The notes beneath the pieces were generated by a model. The model saw nothing but the letters and a program-made list of their open reading frames with translations. It made no database searches and had not been told where the DNA came from. A stretch of 64,000 bases of DNA from Acinetobacter dispersus (GTDB taxonomy: Bacteria > Pseudomonadota > Gammaproteobacteria > Pseudomonadales > Moraxellaceae), in assembly GCF_009884975.1 (NCBI RefSeq), contig NZ_CP041970.1:2666001-2730000 (forward strand), in the 5' to 3' direction. This document shows positions 26,714-36,063 of this stretch, piece by piece (positions within the stretch are counted from its first letter, which is position 1; each line of letters opens with the position of its first letter). Position numbers and translations under genes: made by a program.

Positions 26714-28030
26714 ATGAAAACACTTCATTTTGCCATTATTGGTGCAGGCACAGCAGGCCTCGCAACCGCAATTTTACTTACTCGAGAAGGCCATCAAGTT
26801 ACGATTTTTGAACAAGTCGATGAACTTTCTCCCGTGGGTGCAGGTTTGTTGCTGCAACCTGCTGGCTTAGCTGTATTTGAGCATCTAGGTGTACTCGATC
26901 AGGCTTTAAAATTAGGTGCCAAAGTCACAGGACTGGAAGGCCAACTTCCGAATAAACGTCTGTTGGTGAATAGTCACTATCATCAAGCAGGCAGCAATCT
27001 CTATGGTCTCGGTATTCACCGCGCCACCTTATGCTATGTCCTAATCCAAAAGCTAAAAGAATATTCCAGTCATCTGACTTGGCGTATGAGTCATACAGTT
27101 GATCGTATTCAAGAAAATACACATGAAGTGCGATTATTCGGCACTCACCAGCAACAAAGTTTTGATGCCTGCTTCGATGCTGTACTGATTGCTAATGGTG
27201 CACGCAGTCAATTGCGCCCTCCAGCATGGGTGAAAGTCGATCAGGCTTACCCATGGGGAGCTGCATGGAGTATCGTGCCTGAGTGTCCAACACTCGATCC
27301 TGAAATTCTGCATCAATTTTATGATCGCTCCAAAATCATGATGGGCGTGTTGCCTACGGGTGCTATACCAACAGCACCTCAGCAACGACTTTCTAGTGTG
27401 TTCTGGAGTTTGCCAACCTCGCAACTACAATCATTCTTAAAAGATGAGTCGGCAAAACAGCAGTGGTTAAAACAGGTGGCCGATCGTTGGCCTGATGTCG
27501 CGGAATGGTTAAGACGGTTAATCTCAAACGAATACAATCAACCACAATGGTTATCCGCTCAATATCGGGATGTGGTGATGTCTCAATTTGGGCAAGGTCG
27601 AATTGGCGTCATCGGTGATGCTGCTCATGCCATGAGCCCTCAACTGGGCCAAGGTGCTAATATGGCGTTGTTGGATGCATGGGCCTTTTCACAGTCACTA
27701 CAAGCAGCAAAACAAAATCAGCAAATGGATTGGTCAATGCTGTGGCAGCACTATCATCAACATCGTGGTTCCTCGACCCAGTTCTATCAATTTTTAAGTC
27801 GTCTACTCACCCCACTGTATCAATCTGATCATTGGTGGGCAGGTGGCTTACGTGACTTAACCTTCCCGTGGATGTATCAAATCCCCTATTTTCGCAAAGA
27901 AATGGCAATCACCATTTCAGGCTTAAAAACAGGACTATTTCAGCAACTTGATTATCAACAAGTGGCGCAATATGCTGACAAAGATCATGTTTCCAATACT
28001 AAAACGGAATCACTACCTGAATATGAATAA
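26714..28030 (+). CDS. FAD-dependent aromatic-type monooxygenase
   Basis: This 438-residue protein is a class A flavoprotein monooxygenase (PF01494 type). The N-terminal dinucleotide-binding site is IIGAGTAGLATAILLTREG, ending in an acidic residue in IFEQ. The second FAD motif is GRIGVIGDAAHAMSPQLGQG, where the Asp contacts the ribityl chain. The family includes salicylate hydroxylase, UbiH-like and 6-hydroxynicotinate oxygenases. I cannot assign the substrate. The following VOC-family gene starts 12 bp downstream and is probably co-transcribed, which fits a small oxidative pathway, but no ring-cleavage or transport genes are present. Confidence 0.82.
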   Translation: MKTLHFAIIGAGTAGLATAILLTREGHQVTIFEQVDELSPVGAGLLLQPAGLAVFEHLGVLDQALKLGAKVTGLEGQLPNKRLLVNSHYHQAGSNLYGLGIHRATLCYVLIQKLKEYSSHLTWRMSHTVDRIQENTHEVRLFGTHQQQSFDACFDAVLIANGARSQLRPPAWVKVDQAYPWGAAWSIVPECPTLDPEILHQFYDRSKIMMGVLPTGAIPTAPQQRLSSVFWSLPTSQLQSFLKDESAKQQWLKQVADRWPDVAEWLRRLISNEYNQPQWLSAQYRDVVMSQFGQGRIGVIGDAAHAMSPQLGQGANMALLDAWAFSQSLQAAKQNQQMDWSMLWQHYHQHRGSSTQFYQFLSRLLTPLYQSDHWWAGGLRDLTFPWMYQIPYFRKEMAITISGLKTGLFQQLDYQQVAQYADKDHVSNTKTESLPEYE

Positions 28031-28420
<390 letters not shown>

Positions 28421-28430
28421 GAAACCACCT

Positions 28431-28697
28431 TTATTTATAATCTATCGGGATATTTTGCAGTTGCAGATGAATATCCCAATGATCCGGCTTATTTTTTATT
28501 TCCCACCAATTTGCACCAGTATCTAGCCATTTTGTACGATGAACTTTTACTGATTCTTTTGTGCAGTCCTCATACCCAAACTCAGCACCACAGCAAGCAC
28601 ATATCATAAAGTTAGGTGTTTTCCCATCGTCCCCCCATGGTGCTTCGAATTGAATAAGTCCACACACTCTACAAGCCAGATTTCCATGATTTTTCAA
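28431..28697 (-). CDS. Small two-CxxC zinc-ribbon-like protein of unknown function
   Basis: This 88-residue frame starts at a TTG. It has two CxxC knuckles about 20 residues apart (CRVCG and CACCG), then FGYEDCTKES, TKWLDTGANWWE and a C-terminal WDIHLQLQNIPIDY. The pattern of two knuckles, Gly-Tyr-Glu-Asp and Gly-Ala-Asn-Trp-Trp recalls small cysteine-rich proteins often found singly in genomes, some of them next to polymorphic toxins, where they may be immunity proteins. No toxin gene is adjacent here. The ribosome site is poor. It is convergent with the VOC gene, only ten bases apart. Confidence 0.6.
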   Translation of the reverse strand: MKNHGNLACRVCGLIQFEAPWGDDGKTPNFMICACCGAEFGYEDCTKESVKVHRTKWLDTGANWWEIKNKPDHWDIHLQLQNIPIDYK

Positions 28698-28910
28698 TAC
28701 TGAACCCCAAAATTTTACCCAACACTCAATTAATACGGATTGAAAAAGTTTTACTTAAAACAAGTAAGTTAATTCCTATTTATAACAATATAAACTTCAC
28801 TCTATCAATCTCATGCAAAAACCGCATAACCGATTTTTTACCCAACAAGCATAGCCAACCCTTGCCACAACCGCTACACTAGCTGCTCTCCACTCAATGG
28901 ATTTTCACTC

Positions 28911-29678
28911 ATGTCAAACTGGTTAGATGAAGTTAAATTTGATTCCAATGGTCTTGTTCCTGCCATTGCACAACATCATCAAACTGGTCGAGTGTTAATG
29001 GTTGCGTGGATGAATCGTGAGGCTTTACAACTGACGGCTGAAAAAAATCAGGCCGTGTATTACTCACGTTCACGTCAAAAACTCTGGCATAAAGGCGAAG
29101 AATCAGGACACTTTCAAACCGTGCATGAAATTCGTCTGGATTGCGATGCAGATGTGATTATTCTACAGATTGAACAACATGGTGGTATTGCCTGCCATAC
29201 TGGTCGTGAGTCTTGTTTCTATCGTAAACTCACCCCACAAGGCTGGGAAATTGTTGATGCTCAGCTTAAAGATCCAAAAGCGATTTACGGTGCATCAGCT
29301 AAAGTTGAAGCCCATGATCATGGTCAAAGTGAACAAGTTGATGTACTCAGCTATTTAGGTCGCTTAATGCAAGAGCGTAAAACAGCTGAATCTGATAGTT
29401 CTTATATCGCCAGCCTGTATAAAAAAGGCATCAATAAGATTTCAGAAAAAGTCGGTGAAGAAAGTATTGAAAGTATTATTGCTGCCAAAGATTATGCAGT
29501 TCTAGCTTCACTGGAAAATAAACATGATCTAATTTATGAAGTGGCGGATCTATGGTTCCACAGCATTGTGATGTTAGGTTATTTCGATCTTGAGCCACAA
29601 GTGGTGCTGGATGAGTTAGCACGTCGCCAAGGCTTATCTGGTTTAGTTGAAAAAGCCAACCGTAGTCAAGAAGCGTAA
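28911..29678 (+). CDS. hisI: Bifunctional phosphoribosyl-AMP cyclohydrolase / phosphoribosyl-ATP pyrophosphatase
   Basis: This HisI-HisE fusion catalyses steps 2 and 3 of histidine synthesis. The HisI half (residues 1 to about 110) has [29 protein letters not shown] and the metal-binding region [16 protein letters not shown] plus [12 protein letters not shown]. The HisE half (from about 150) has [16 protein letters not shown] and [17 protein letters not shown]. At 255 residues it is about 50 longer than the E. coli enzyme, mostly in the linker, which contains a charged stretch around [15 protein letters not shown]. No other his genes are nearby. The helicase gene begins nine bases downstream, so transcription probably continues. 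Confidence 0.92.
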   Translation: MSNWLDEVKFDSNGLVPAIAQHHQTGRVLMVAWMNREALQLTAEKNQAVYYSRSRQKLWHKGEESGHFQTVHEIRLDCDADVIILQIEQHGGIACHTGRESCFYRKLTPQGWEIVDAQLKDPKAIYGASAKVEAHDHGQSEQVDVLSYLGRLMQERKTAESDSSYIASLYKKGINKISEKVGEESIESIIAAKDYAVLASLENKHDLIYEVADLWFHSIVMLGYFDLEPQVVLDELARRQGLSGLVEKANRSQEA

Positions 29679-29687
29679 TCAGAGCCT

Positions 29688-31190
29688 GTGTCAAATATAG
29701 AAAAACCCAAAGCCACCTATGAGCAAGCCATTGCCATAGACAATGCTCGTCTCGGTCAATCCTTTAAAGTGATTGCCTATGCTGGCACAGGAAAAACCAC
29801 AACATTGCAAATGATCAGTGATGCCATGCCTGAACGGCGTGGCATGTACTTGGCATTCAACAAAGCCATCGCTTCAGAAGCACAAAATAAATTTCATGGT
29901 AATGTAAACTGTCGAACCTTTCACTCGCTTGCATTTCGCAGTGCACCGCGTGGCGTGACCGACAAATTACGCTTACCACGCTTAAGCCCAAGTTTCATTG
30001 CTAAAGAATATCGCCTGGAACCCATAACGCTACGTCGCCTCATGGGTGGGCGTTACGAAAAATACGTGTTGATGCCAAGTCGTTTGGCCAGCTTAGTTGC
30101 CAATGCAGTGAGCTACTTCTGCTCAACCAGTTCACAGTATCCAGCTCCTCGGCATATTCAGGCACCGAGCTGGTTACATCTGGATGATATCGAAGCTTTA
30201 CAACAACATCTCTACCCTGCGGTGGAACGACGTTGGCTCGAATCAATTGATCCAAATCATCAAGCAGGTATTGGACACGATATCTACTTAAAGCTTTGGG
30301 CTTTATCAGAACCAAATATTCCTGCGGATTACGTGTTGTTTGATGAAGCACAAGATGCCGATCCACTGATGCTTGGTATTTTACTGCGTCAGAAAAGTAC
30401 CCAAGTGATTTATGTCGGTGATGCACACCAGCAAATTTACGCATGGCGTGGAGCAATCAATGCCATGCAGCAAATGCCATTGCCTGAAAGTCGTTTAACC
30501 ACCTCTTTCCGTTTTGGCGATGCCATTGCAGATGTCGCCAACAGCTTGCTTGGCGCATTAAATGAAACCGTGCCCCTACTTGGTAATCCAAACCAAAAAT
30601 CAAGTGTGGTGAATAAGCCCCATACCAAGATGCGCGATGCAATTCTATGTCGGACTAACGCCCGTGCAATGGAGCTATTACTTTCTGGTCTTGTCAATGG
30701 TGATAAAGTCGGCTTACAAGCGGACCAGCAGAAACTGAGTCGTTTTGTCGATGCAGCAAGTTTATTGAAACAAGGCAAACGAATTACCGATGTTCCTGAG
30801 CTGGCTTGGTTTAACTCTTGGCATGATGTACACGAATATTGTGAAACCAATGATGGCAGTGATATCAAGCCCTTAGTCAAACTGGTTGATGATCATGGTA
30901 CCGATCCACTTAAGAAGGCTCTGGCAAAAATCACCCCGATTGAACAGGCAGATTATGTAATTTCAACTGCACATAAAGCCAAAGGTTTGGAATGGAATCG
31001 TGTGCATATCGAAGACGATTACCAATTTAAAATAAATGGACTAGAACATAAAATTACAGATGAAGAGCTAAGACTACTTTACGTGGCCTGTACGCGTGCT
31101 AAAGTAAGTTTAAATATTCATCATTTATACGACTTAATACAACAATTAAAACGGTGCGCCCCCTCAAGTCTTCGTCAGTCAGCAGGTTAA
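29688..31190 (+). CDS. UvrD/FBH1-type superfamily 1 DNA helicase
   Basis: This 500-residue protein has the complete SF1A set in order: Walker A AYAGTGKTTTLQM (residues about 29-41), YLAFNKAIASEAQ, CRTFHSLAF, Walker B LFDEAQDADPLML near residue 219, VIYVGDAHQQIYAWRG (motif III), TTSFRFG, STAHKAKGLEWNRV (motif V) and LRLLYVACTRAK (motif VI) near 461. It is shorter than UvrD and closer in size and motif style to FBH1-like and GajB-like helicases. The start is a GTG nine bases after the hisIE stop, with only a weak ribosome site. It is paired with an ATPase gene 24 bp downstream. A role in DNA repair or defence is inference. Confidence 0.85.
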   Translation: MSNIEKPKATYEQAIAIDNARLGQSFKVIAYAGTGKTTTLQMISDAMPERRGMYLAFNKAIASEAQNKFHGNVNCRTFHSLAFRSAPRGVTDKLRLPRLSPSFIAKEYRLEPITLRRLMGGRYEKYVLMPSRLASLVANAVSYFCSTSSQYPAPRHIQAPSWLHLDDIEALQQHLYPAVERRWLESIDPNHQAGIGHDIYLKLWALSEPNIPADYVLFDEAQDADPLMLGILLRQKSTQVIYVGDAHQQIYAWRGAINAMQQMPLPESRLTTSFRFGDAIADVANSLLGALNETVPLLGNPNQKSSVVNKPHTKMRDAILCRTNARAMELLLSGLVNGDKVGLQADQQKLSRFVDAASLLKQGKRITDVPELAWFNSWHDVHEYCETNDGSDIKPLVKLVDDHGTDPLKKALAKITPIEQADYVISTAHKAKGLEWNRVHIEDDYQFKINGLEHKITDEELRLLYVACTRAKVSLNIHHLYDLIQQLKRCAPSSLRQSAG

Positions 31191-31214
31191 AGCGCTTATG
31201 ATTGAGGTCAGCTT

Positions 31215-32597
31215 ATGCAACTTGAATCGGTTCTCTTTAAACACATCGGGATGTTTCGGGATTTAAATCTCGAGTTTCAACCTGAGCAATATCCTATTAC
31301 CCTAATTTTGGGTGATCAAGCCACAGGCAAAAGTACAATTTTAAAAAATATCTATCAAAGCCTGACTTGGTTTTCTGCACGTTATAAGGATATTCGTACT
31401 GCAGGTGTGGTGATTGCTGATCAAGATATTATGCTAAATCGCTTACAGGCAAAAATTCAAATTCAAATTCGTATGAGCAGCGAACTGAGCGGTACGATGA
31501 CAGAAAGTAGTTCATCACAACAGACCGACACGCAAACTTGTGCATGGAAACTCTATAAAACATTTAACAGTCAAGGCGTTGGGATTAGCCAAGTTGAGAC
31601 CCAACAGCTTGATCAAATGGTCACCCTATATCAAAAAACAGGGCTGCAAGATCCTTTATTTGGACTCCCACTGATTGCCTATTATCCTGCCGAACGTTTT
31701 GTCCAAGACATCAATTTGCAAAGTAAAAATACCCCAGGGACATTACAGGAAATTTCGGCCTACGATTTAACCGCTGTGCCCTATACGACCTTTGCCCGTT
31801 TTTTTGAGTGGCTGCGTGAAATCAGCGATGTCGAAAATGCACATTCAGCCCATATTGTTAGGCGTTTAATGGGCAATGATTTTAATCAACAAAATCAATC
31901 AGAAGTACTGCAAGAATTACAACAGGAATTGGTCAATCATCCAAAACAGTTGTCTGCACCCAATCTCTATGCCTTGAAAAATAGCCTGCATGCCGTTTTT
32001 CCTGAATTAAATGATATTTACATTCAGTATGTTCCAAAACTGCAATTGATGGTGCGCTACCAAGACCAACTGATCCCATTTCAACAATTGTCGGCCTCTC
32101 TCAAAGCATGGATTGCTCTGGTAGGAGACGTGAGCCGTCGACTATGCTTATTAAATCAGCATTGTTTTAACCCATGCTTAGAGGGTGAAGGTATTTTGAT
32201 GATTGATCAAATTGATCATCAACTCGATCAGAATAACTGTGCTGAAATTCTTGAACGTTTACATCAAGCATTCCCTCGTCTGCAAATCATTGCCACAGGT
32301 AATCGCGATGCGCTACTCGAACATGCTGTTCATTACCAATGCCTAAAACTCGATCAAAAAGGTGCCTATCAACTCAATTTAGAAGCATCTCAACAACAGC
32401 TTTCAGATTTATATAATGAATTAACAAAAACTGAAGCCACTGCTTCTGATCAAGCCCAGACTTTGCTGCAATCTGATCTCTTAACCCATAAAGTTGATGA
32501 TTTATTCCAGCAAATTCAGGAGTTAAACGAACAAGAAAAGAGCGACTTACTCAATCTACTCAAGATTGATGACACACCTCAAGAAACCCCTTTATGA
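31215..32597 (+). CDS. SMC/RecF-like AAA ATPase, signature and catalytic motifs degenerate
   Basis: This 460-residue protein opens like RecF/OLD-type ATPases (LESVLFKHIGMFRDLNLEF) with an intact Walker A, GDQATGKST, at residues 33-41. The other key sites deviate. The signature is QQLSASLKAWIAL near 290 (LSxG expected), Walker B is ILMIDQIDHQLD near 329 (Asp-Glu expected), and the switch region is IIATGNRDALLEHA near 358 (Thr-His-Ser-Pro expected). It may therefore bind ATP but hydrolyse poorly. No TOPRIM, HNH or other nuclease domain is visible after the ATPase core. The C-terminus is a short charged helix region. The upstream helicase gene is its likely partner. Confidence 0.7.
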   Translation: MQLESVLFKHIGMFRDLNLEFQPEQYPITLILGDQATGKSTILKNIYQSLTWFSARYKDIRTAGVVIADQDIMLNRLQAKIQIQIRMSSELSGTMTESSSSQQTDTQTCAWKLYKTFNSQGVGISQVETQQLDQMVTLYQKTGLQDPLFGLPLIAYYPAERFVQDINLQSKNTPGTLQEISAYDLTAVPYTTFARFFEWLREISDVENAHSAHIVRRLMGNDFNQQNQSEVLQELQQELVNHPKQLSAPNLYALKNSLHAVFPELNDIYIQYVPKLQLMVRYQDQLIPFQQLSASLKAWIALVGDVSRRLCLLNQHCFNPCLEGEGILMIDQIDHQLDQNNCAEILERLHQAFPRLQIIATGNRDALLEHAVHYQCLKLDQKGAYQLNLEASQQQLSDLYNELTKTEATASDQAQTLLQSDLLTHKVDDLFQQIQELNEQEKSDLLNLLKIDDTPQETPL

Positions 32598-32713
32598 AAG
32601 ATTAGATGGAGGGAATATTGAAATGTTTTCAATAAATTATGTTGTTTGTTTCATGTAATATCATCGAATATTTATTGATATTTTATAGTAAAATAAATCG
32701 TATTTTTTATTTT

Positions 32714-32734
32714 CAAGTTGTGCAATACAACTTG
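32714..32734. promoter_or_regulatory. Inverted repeat upstream of the Mrp operon
   Basis: CAAGTTGT-GCAAT-ACAACTTG, perfect 8-bp arms, about 115 bp before the mrpA start in an AT-rich leader. It is a plausible operator. There is no T-tract, so it is unlikely to be a terminator. Confidence 0.4.
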
Positions 32735-32823
32735 CTGCCTCCGTTAACTTGATTGGGCTTCAAGATTTAAAGTTTTTGGTATTCTCTTTGAGTGCCTGTA
32801 AGTCTTGAAAGAAAATTCACCCC

Positions 32824-32840
32824 TTAGGTCTTCGACCTAA
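32824..32840 (+). promoter_or_regulatory. Leader hairpin directly before mrpA start
   Basis: TTAGGTC-TTC-GACCTAA ends nine bases before the ATG, where a ribosome site would be expected. The only Shine-Dalgarno-like bases (TTAGG) are inside the stem, so it could limit translation. Confidence 0.4.
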
Positions 32841-32849
32841 ATCATCGAC

Positions 32850-35702
32850 ATGGATACCAGTGTGCTACCGATTATTATCTTATTACCGCTCATACTCGGC
32901 ACCACCCTTGTCTCACAATTACAGCGTATTTCGCGTGGCGTGACGGCACTTGGGGCGATTGGCATCAGCCTTAGTTGTTTTATTTTACTTTTAACTCAGG
33001 CAGAAACGGTTCTTCAGGGCAATACCCTGCAACAAAGTTGGGACTGGCTTCCTCAGCTCGGAATTAATCTGAGTTTTCGCCTAGATGCATTAGGTTTATT
33101 GTTTGGTCTGCTGATTAGCGGTATCGGCACCCTGATTTATATTTATGCCTATTACTATCTCAGCCCTAAAAACTCTCTCAGTAAGCTTTACCAGTTATTG
33201 ATGCTGTTTATGGCAGCTATGCTGGGGATTTCACTCTCAAATAACTTAATGATCTTATTGGTCTTTTGGGAACTCACCAGTATTTCATCTTTCCTGCTAG
33301 TGGGTTACTGGAGCCAATATGAAGCTGCTCAGCGCGGCGCGCGTATGGCGCTCACCATTACAGGTATGGGCGGCTTGGCGATGCTGGGTGGTTTTGTCCT
33401 GATTGGACAAATCACAGGAACTTATCAGATTGATGAATTGGTCTTGATGAAAGATACCATTCAACAGCATGCGCTTTTTGTTCCAGCTTTACTGCTCATT
33501 TTATTAGGTGCATTCACCAAAAGTGCTCAGTTCCCATTCCATTTTTGGTTACCGAATGCGATGGCTGCACCAACGCCTGTATCCGCTTATCTGCATTCAG
33601 CAACGATGGTAAAAGCAGGGATTTTCTTGCTAGCGCGTTTAGCACCAATCTTTATTGGTGCTGCGCTGTATCACAACATCGTAACGTTTGTTGGTTTATT
33701 CACTTTGTGTATGGCCGCAGGTTTTGCCATTTTCAAAGAGGATCTAAAAGGCCTTCTCGCTTATTCGACCATCAGTCATTTAGGTTTGATTGTCTGTCTA
33801 CTCGGTATTGGATCACCACTGGCAGTTGCAGCTGCAATTTTCCACATCATTAACCATGCAACTTTTAAAGCTGCACTGTTCATGATTGCAGGGATTATTG
33901 ACCACGAAACTGGAACCCGTGATTTACGCAAGCTCAGTGGTATTTGGCAACTGCTTCCGTTTACAGGCACCTTAACCATGATCACTGCTGCCTCAATGGC
34001 GGGTGTACCATTGACCAATGGCTTTATTTCTAAAGAAATGTTCTTTACAGAGCTATTGGCTAATTTGTCTGGTCCAGTGATGGTCATTTCAGCCATTGTC
34101 GCTACGTTAGCAGGTATTTTTGCAGTCAGTTATTCGATTCGTCTGGTACATGGTGTGTTTTTTGATGGTCCGATTGGTAAACATGTGCCGAATAAAGATG
34201 CGCACGAACCACATTTAGGCATGCGCTTACCAGCGATCATTCTGGCAACCTTATGTATTTTGGTAGGCATCCTCCCTGCCCTACTGGCTGGAACCATGGT
34301 TAACAGCGTGACTCGCGCCAGTTTGGCACAGCCAGAATTTGAAGGTGTTCATCTCGCGATCTGGCATGGTGTTAATGCCCCCTTGATCATGAGTCTAATT
34401 GCCTTAATCGGTGGGTCAGTCTTCTACTTTGCACTAGCAAAAGAGGGCCGTATCCGCAAAATCGACTTAGATCCGTATCTTGGAAAGTTCCAAGGTAAAA
34501 TCCTATTCGACCTGTTCCTTAAAAATTTATTACTCACCAGCCGCAAGATCAAACAGACAACCGAGAATGGTTCGCTACAGAGCTATCTGCTCTTGATCGT
34601 TTTATTTAGCATTGTCATGGTTGGTCTACCGTTATTCAACCAAGGTTTAACGACGGGTACACGTGAATTGACACATGCACCATGGGTTGCAATTGTATTA
34701 TGGCTCACGCTGTTCTCTGGCTGTTGGATGATGCTGTGGTTCCACCATGAACGCATCAAAGCAGTATTGATCAGTGGTGCGGTTGGTTTGGTGGTGACCA
34801 TGGTATTCGTCACCTTATCAGCACCAGACTTGGCATTGACCCAAATTACAGTCGATGTTGTGACCACAGTGCTCTTGTTAATGAGTTTGTCGTTATTACC
34901 ACAACTCACACCATATGAATCAAGTCGTTCACGTCGTTGGCGAGATGCCAGTCTGGCAATTGCGGGCGGCTTAGGAATTGGCTGGATCGCATGGTTATTG
35001 CTGACACGTGACCATAATTCAATTTCATGGTTCTTCATGCAGCAAGCGATTCCACTGGGTGGTGGTTCAAATGTAGTGAACGTTATTCTGGTCGATTTCC
35101 GTGGTTTTGATACCTTCGGTGAAATTACGGTCTTGGGTATTGCTGCGATTGGTGCACTTTGCCTCATGGATGGGATGCGTGCGCATGGTACCACCATGAC
35201 ACAAGGCCTTTCTTATCGTTTTAACCCTTCACCGTTGATGTTCCGTATCACTGCATCGTGGATTTTACCGCTCGCACTAGTCGTCAGCGTGTATATCTTT
35301 ATGCGTGGTCATAATCTTCCTGGTGGCGGTTTTATCGCGGGCTTGATTACCTCGCTAGCATTAATTATTCAATACATCGTTTTAGGCCAAGACCAAACCG
35401 AACAGATGATCAAAGCAAAATCGGGTCGCCTGTATGAGGTATGGATTGGCTCTGGTTTAACCATTGCAGGTTTAACAGGTGTTGCTGCATGGTTCTGGGC
35501 ACGCCCATTCCTCACCAGCGCACATGTTTATGTTGAATTCCCTGTGCTAGGAAAAATGCATATCGCCTCTGCGGTCTCATTTGACTTAGGTGTCTACATT
35601 ACCGTCGTTGGTGCTGCCATGTTGCTGATCTCAGTCCTAGGAGACTCACGTCACTCCAGCATGGCTGGTCCAATCCCAAGTGGAGATAAAGAAAATGGTT
35701 AG
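32850..35702 (+). CDS. mrpA: Mrp-type Na+/H+ antiporter subunit A (fused A+B)
   Basis: This 950-residue polytopic membrane protein is the large subunit of the multisubunit cation/proton antiporter. The N-terminal two thirds is NuoL-like, with VFWELTSISSFLLVGYW, HFWLPNAMAAPTPVSAYLHS (MAAPTPVSAYLHSATMVKAG region), LLAYSTISHLGLI and INHATFKAALFM. From about residue 790 it has the separate MrpB domain: RITASWILPLALVVSVYIF and GHNLPGGGFIAGL. Elsewhere A and B can be separate genes; the fused PhaAB form is common in Proteobacteria. It heads a tightly packed six-gene operon and acts in Na+ resistance and pH homeostasis at the inner membrane. Confidence 0.93.
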   Translation: MDTSVLPIIILLPLILGTTLVSQLQRISRGVTALGAIGISLSCFILLLTQAETVLQGNTLQQSWDWLPQLGINLSFRLDALGLLFGLLISGIGTLIYIYAYYYLSPKNSLSKLYQLLMLFMAAMLGISLSNNLMILLVFWELTSISSFLLVGYWSQYEAAQRGARMALTITGMGGLAMLGGFVLIGQITGTYQIDELVLMKDTIQQHALFVPALLLILLGAFTKSAQFPFHFWLPNAMAAPTPVSAYLHSATMVKAGIFLLARLAPIFIGAALYHNIVTFVGLFTLCMAAGFAIFKEDLKGLLAYSTISHLGLIVCLLGIGSPLAVAAAIFHIINHATFKAALFMIAGIIDHETGTRDLRKLSGIWQLLPFTGTLTMITAASMAGVPLTNGFISKEMFFTELLANLSGPVMVISAIVATLAGIFAVSYSIRLVHGVFFDGPIGKHVPNKDAHEPHLGMRLPAIILATLCILVGILPALLAGTMVNSVTRASLAQPEFEGVHLAIWHGVNAPLIMSLIALIGGSVFYFALAKEGRIRKIDLDPYLGKFQGKILFDLFLKNLLLTSRKIKQTTENGSLQSYLLLIVLFSIVMVGLPLFNQGLTTGTRELTHAPWVAIVLWLTLFSGCWMMLWFHHERIKAVLISGAVGLVVTMVFVTLSAPDLALTQITVDVVTTVLLLMSLSLLPQLTPYESSRSRRWRDASLAIAGGLGIGWIAWLLLTRDHNSISWFFMQQAIPLGGGSNVVNVILVDFRGFDTFGEITVLGIAAIGALCLMDGMRAHGTTMTQGLSYRFNPSPLMFRITASWILPLALVVSVYIFMRGHNLPGGGFIAGLITSLALIIQYIVLGQDQTEQMIKAKSGRLYEVWIGSGLTIAGLTGVAAWFWARPFLTSAHVYVEFPVLGKMHIASAVSFDLGVYITVVGAAMLLISVLGDSRHSSMAGPIPSGDKENG

Positions 35703-36063
35703 TATTGAATTTTTACTCGCTTCGGGGATTGGCTTACTTACTGCAACAGGCATTTATTTAATTCTGCGTGCCAGAACATTTCCCGTAGTGCTGGGTTTGG
35801 CCATGATTGGCTATGCCGTTAATCTATTCCTGTTTGCAATGGGACGTTTACAAATCAATGCACCCGCAGTGCTAACTGAAACCACTAAAGTCACTGATCC
35901 ATTACCTCAGGCACTGGTCTTGACTGCGATTGTGATTGGCTTCGCAACCACAGCTTTTATCGTGCAACTTGCATTACGTAGTCGTTATGAATCGGGTACA
36001 GATCATGTCGACTCGAAAGAAGAACCAACCGTAACTTATGACCCACGTGAGGATGAGCCATAA
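35695..36063 (+). CDS. mrpC: Mrp antiporter subunit C (NuoK-like)
   Basis: This protein of about 122 residues has three membrane helices and the NuoK-like layout: FLLASGIGLLTATGIYLIL, VVLGLAMIGYAVNLFLFAMG, then LPQALVLTAIVIGFATTAFIVQL (given as LPQALVLTAIVIG then FATTAFIVQL). The ATG at 35695 has GGAG nine bases upstream and overlaps the end of mrpA by eight bases, so the genes are translationally coupled. A GTG at 35680 opens the frame earlier but lies on that ribosome site. Confidence 0.93.
   Translation: MVSIEFLLASGIGLLTATGIYLILRARTFPVVLGLAMIGYAVNLFLFAMGRLQINAPAVLTETTKVTDPLPQALVLTAIVIGFATTAFIVQLALRSRYESGTDHVDSKEEPTVTYDPREDEP

Noticed and set aside
29688..32597. Classifying the helicase-ATPase pair as a Gabija system
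   Set aside because: Gabija needs GajA with an OLD ATPase plus TOPRIM nuclease, normally placed before GajB. Here the ATPase has no visible TOPRIM, its active-site motifs are degenerate, and the order is reversed.
34583..35197. 204-aa antisense frame inside mrpA
   Set aside because: A shadow of a strongly coding membrane gene; the translation is basic and low in hydrophobic structure, with no family features.
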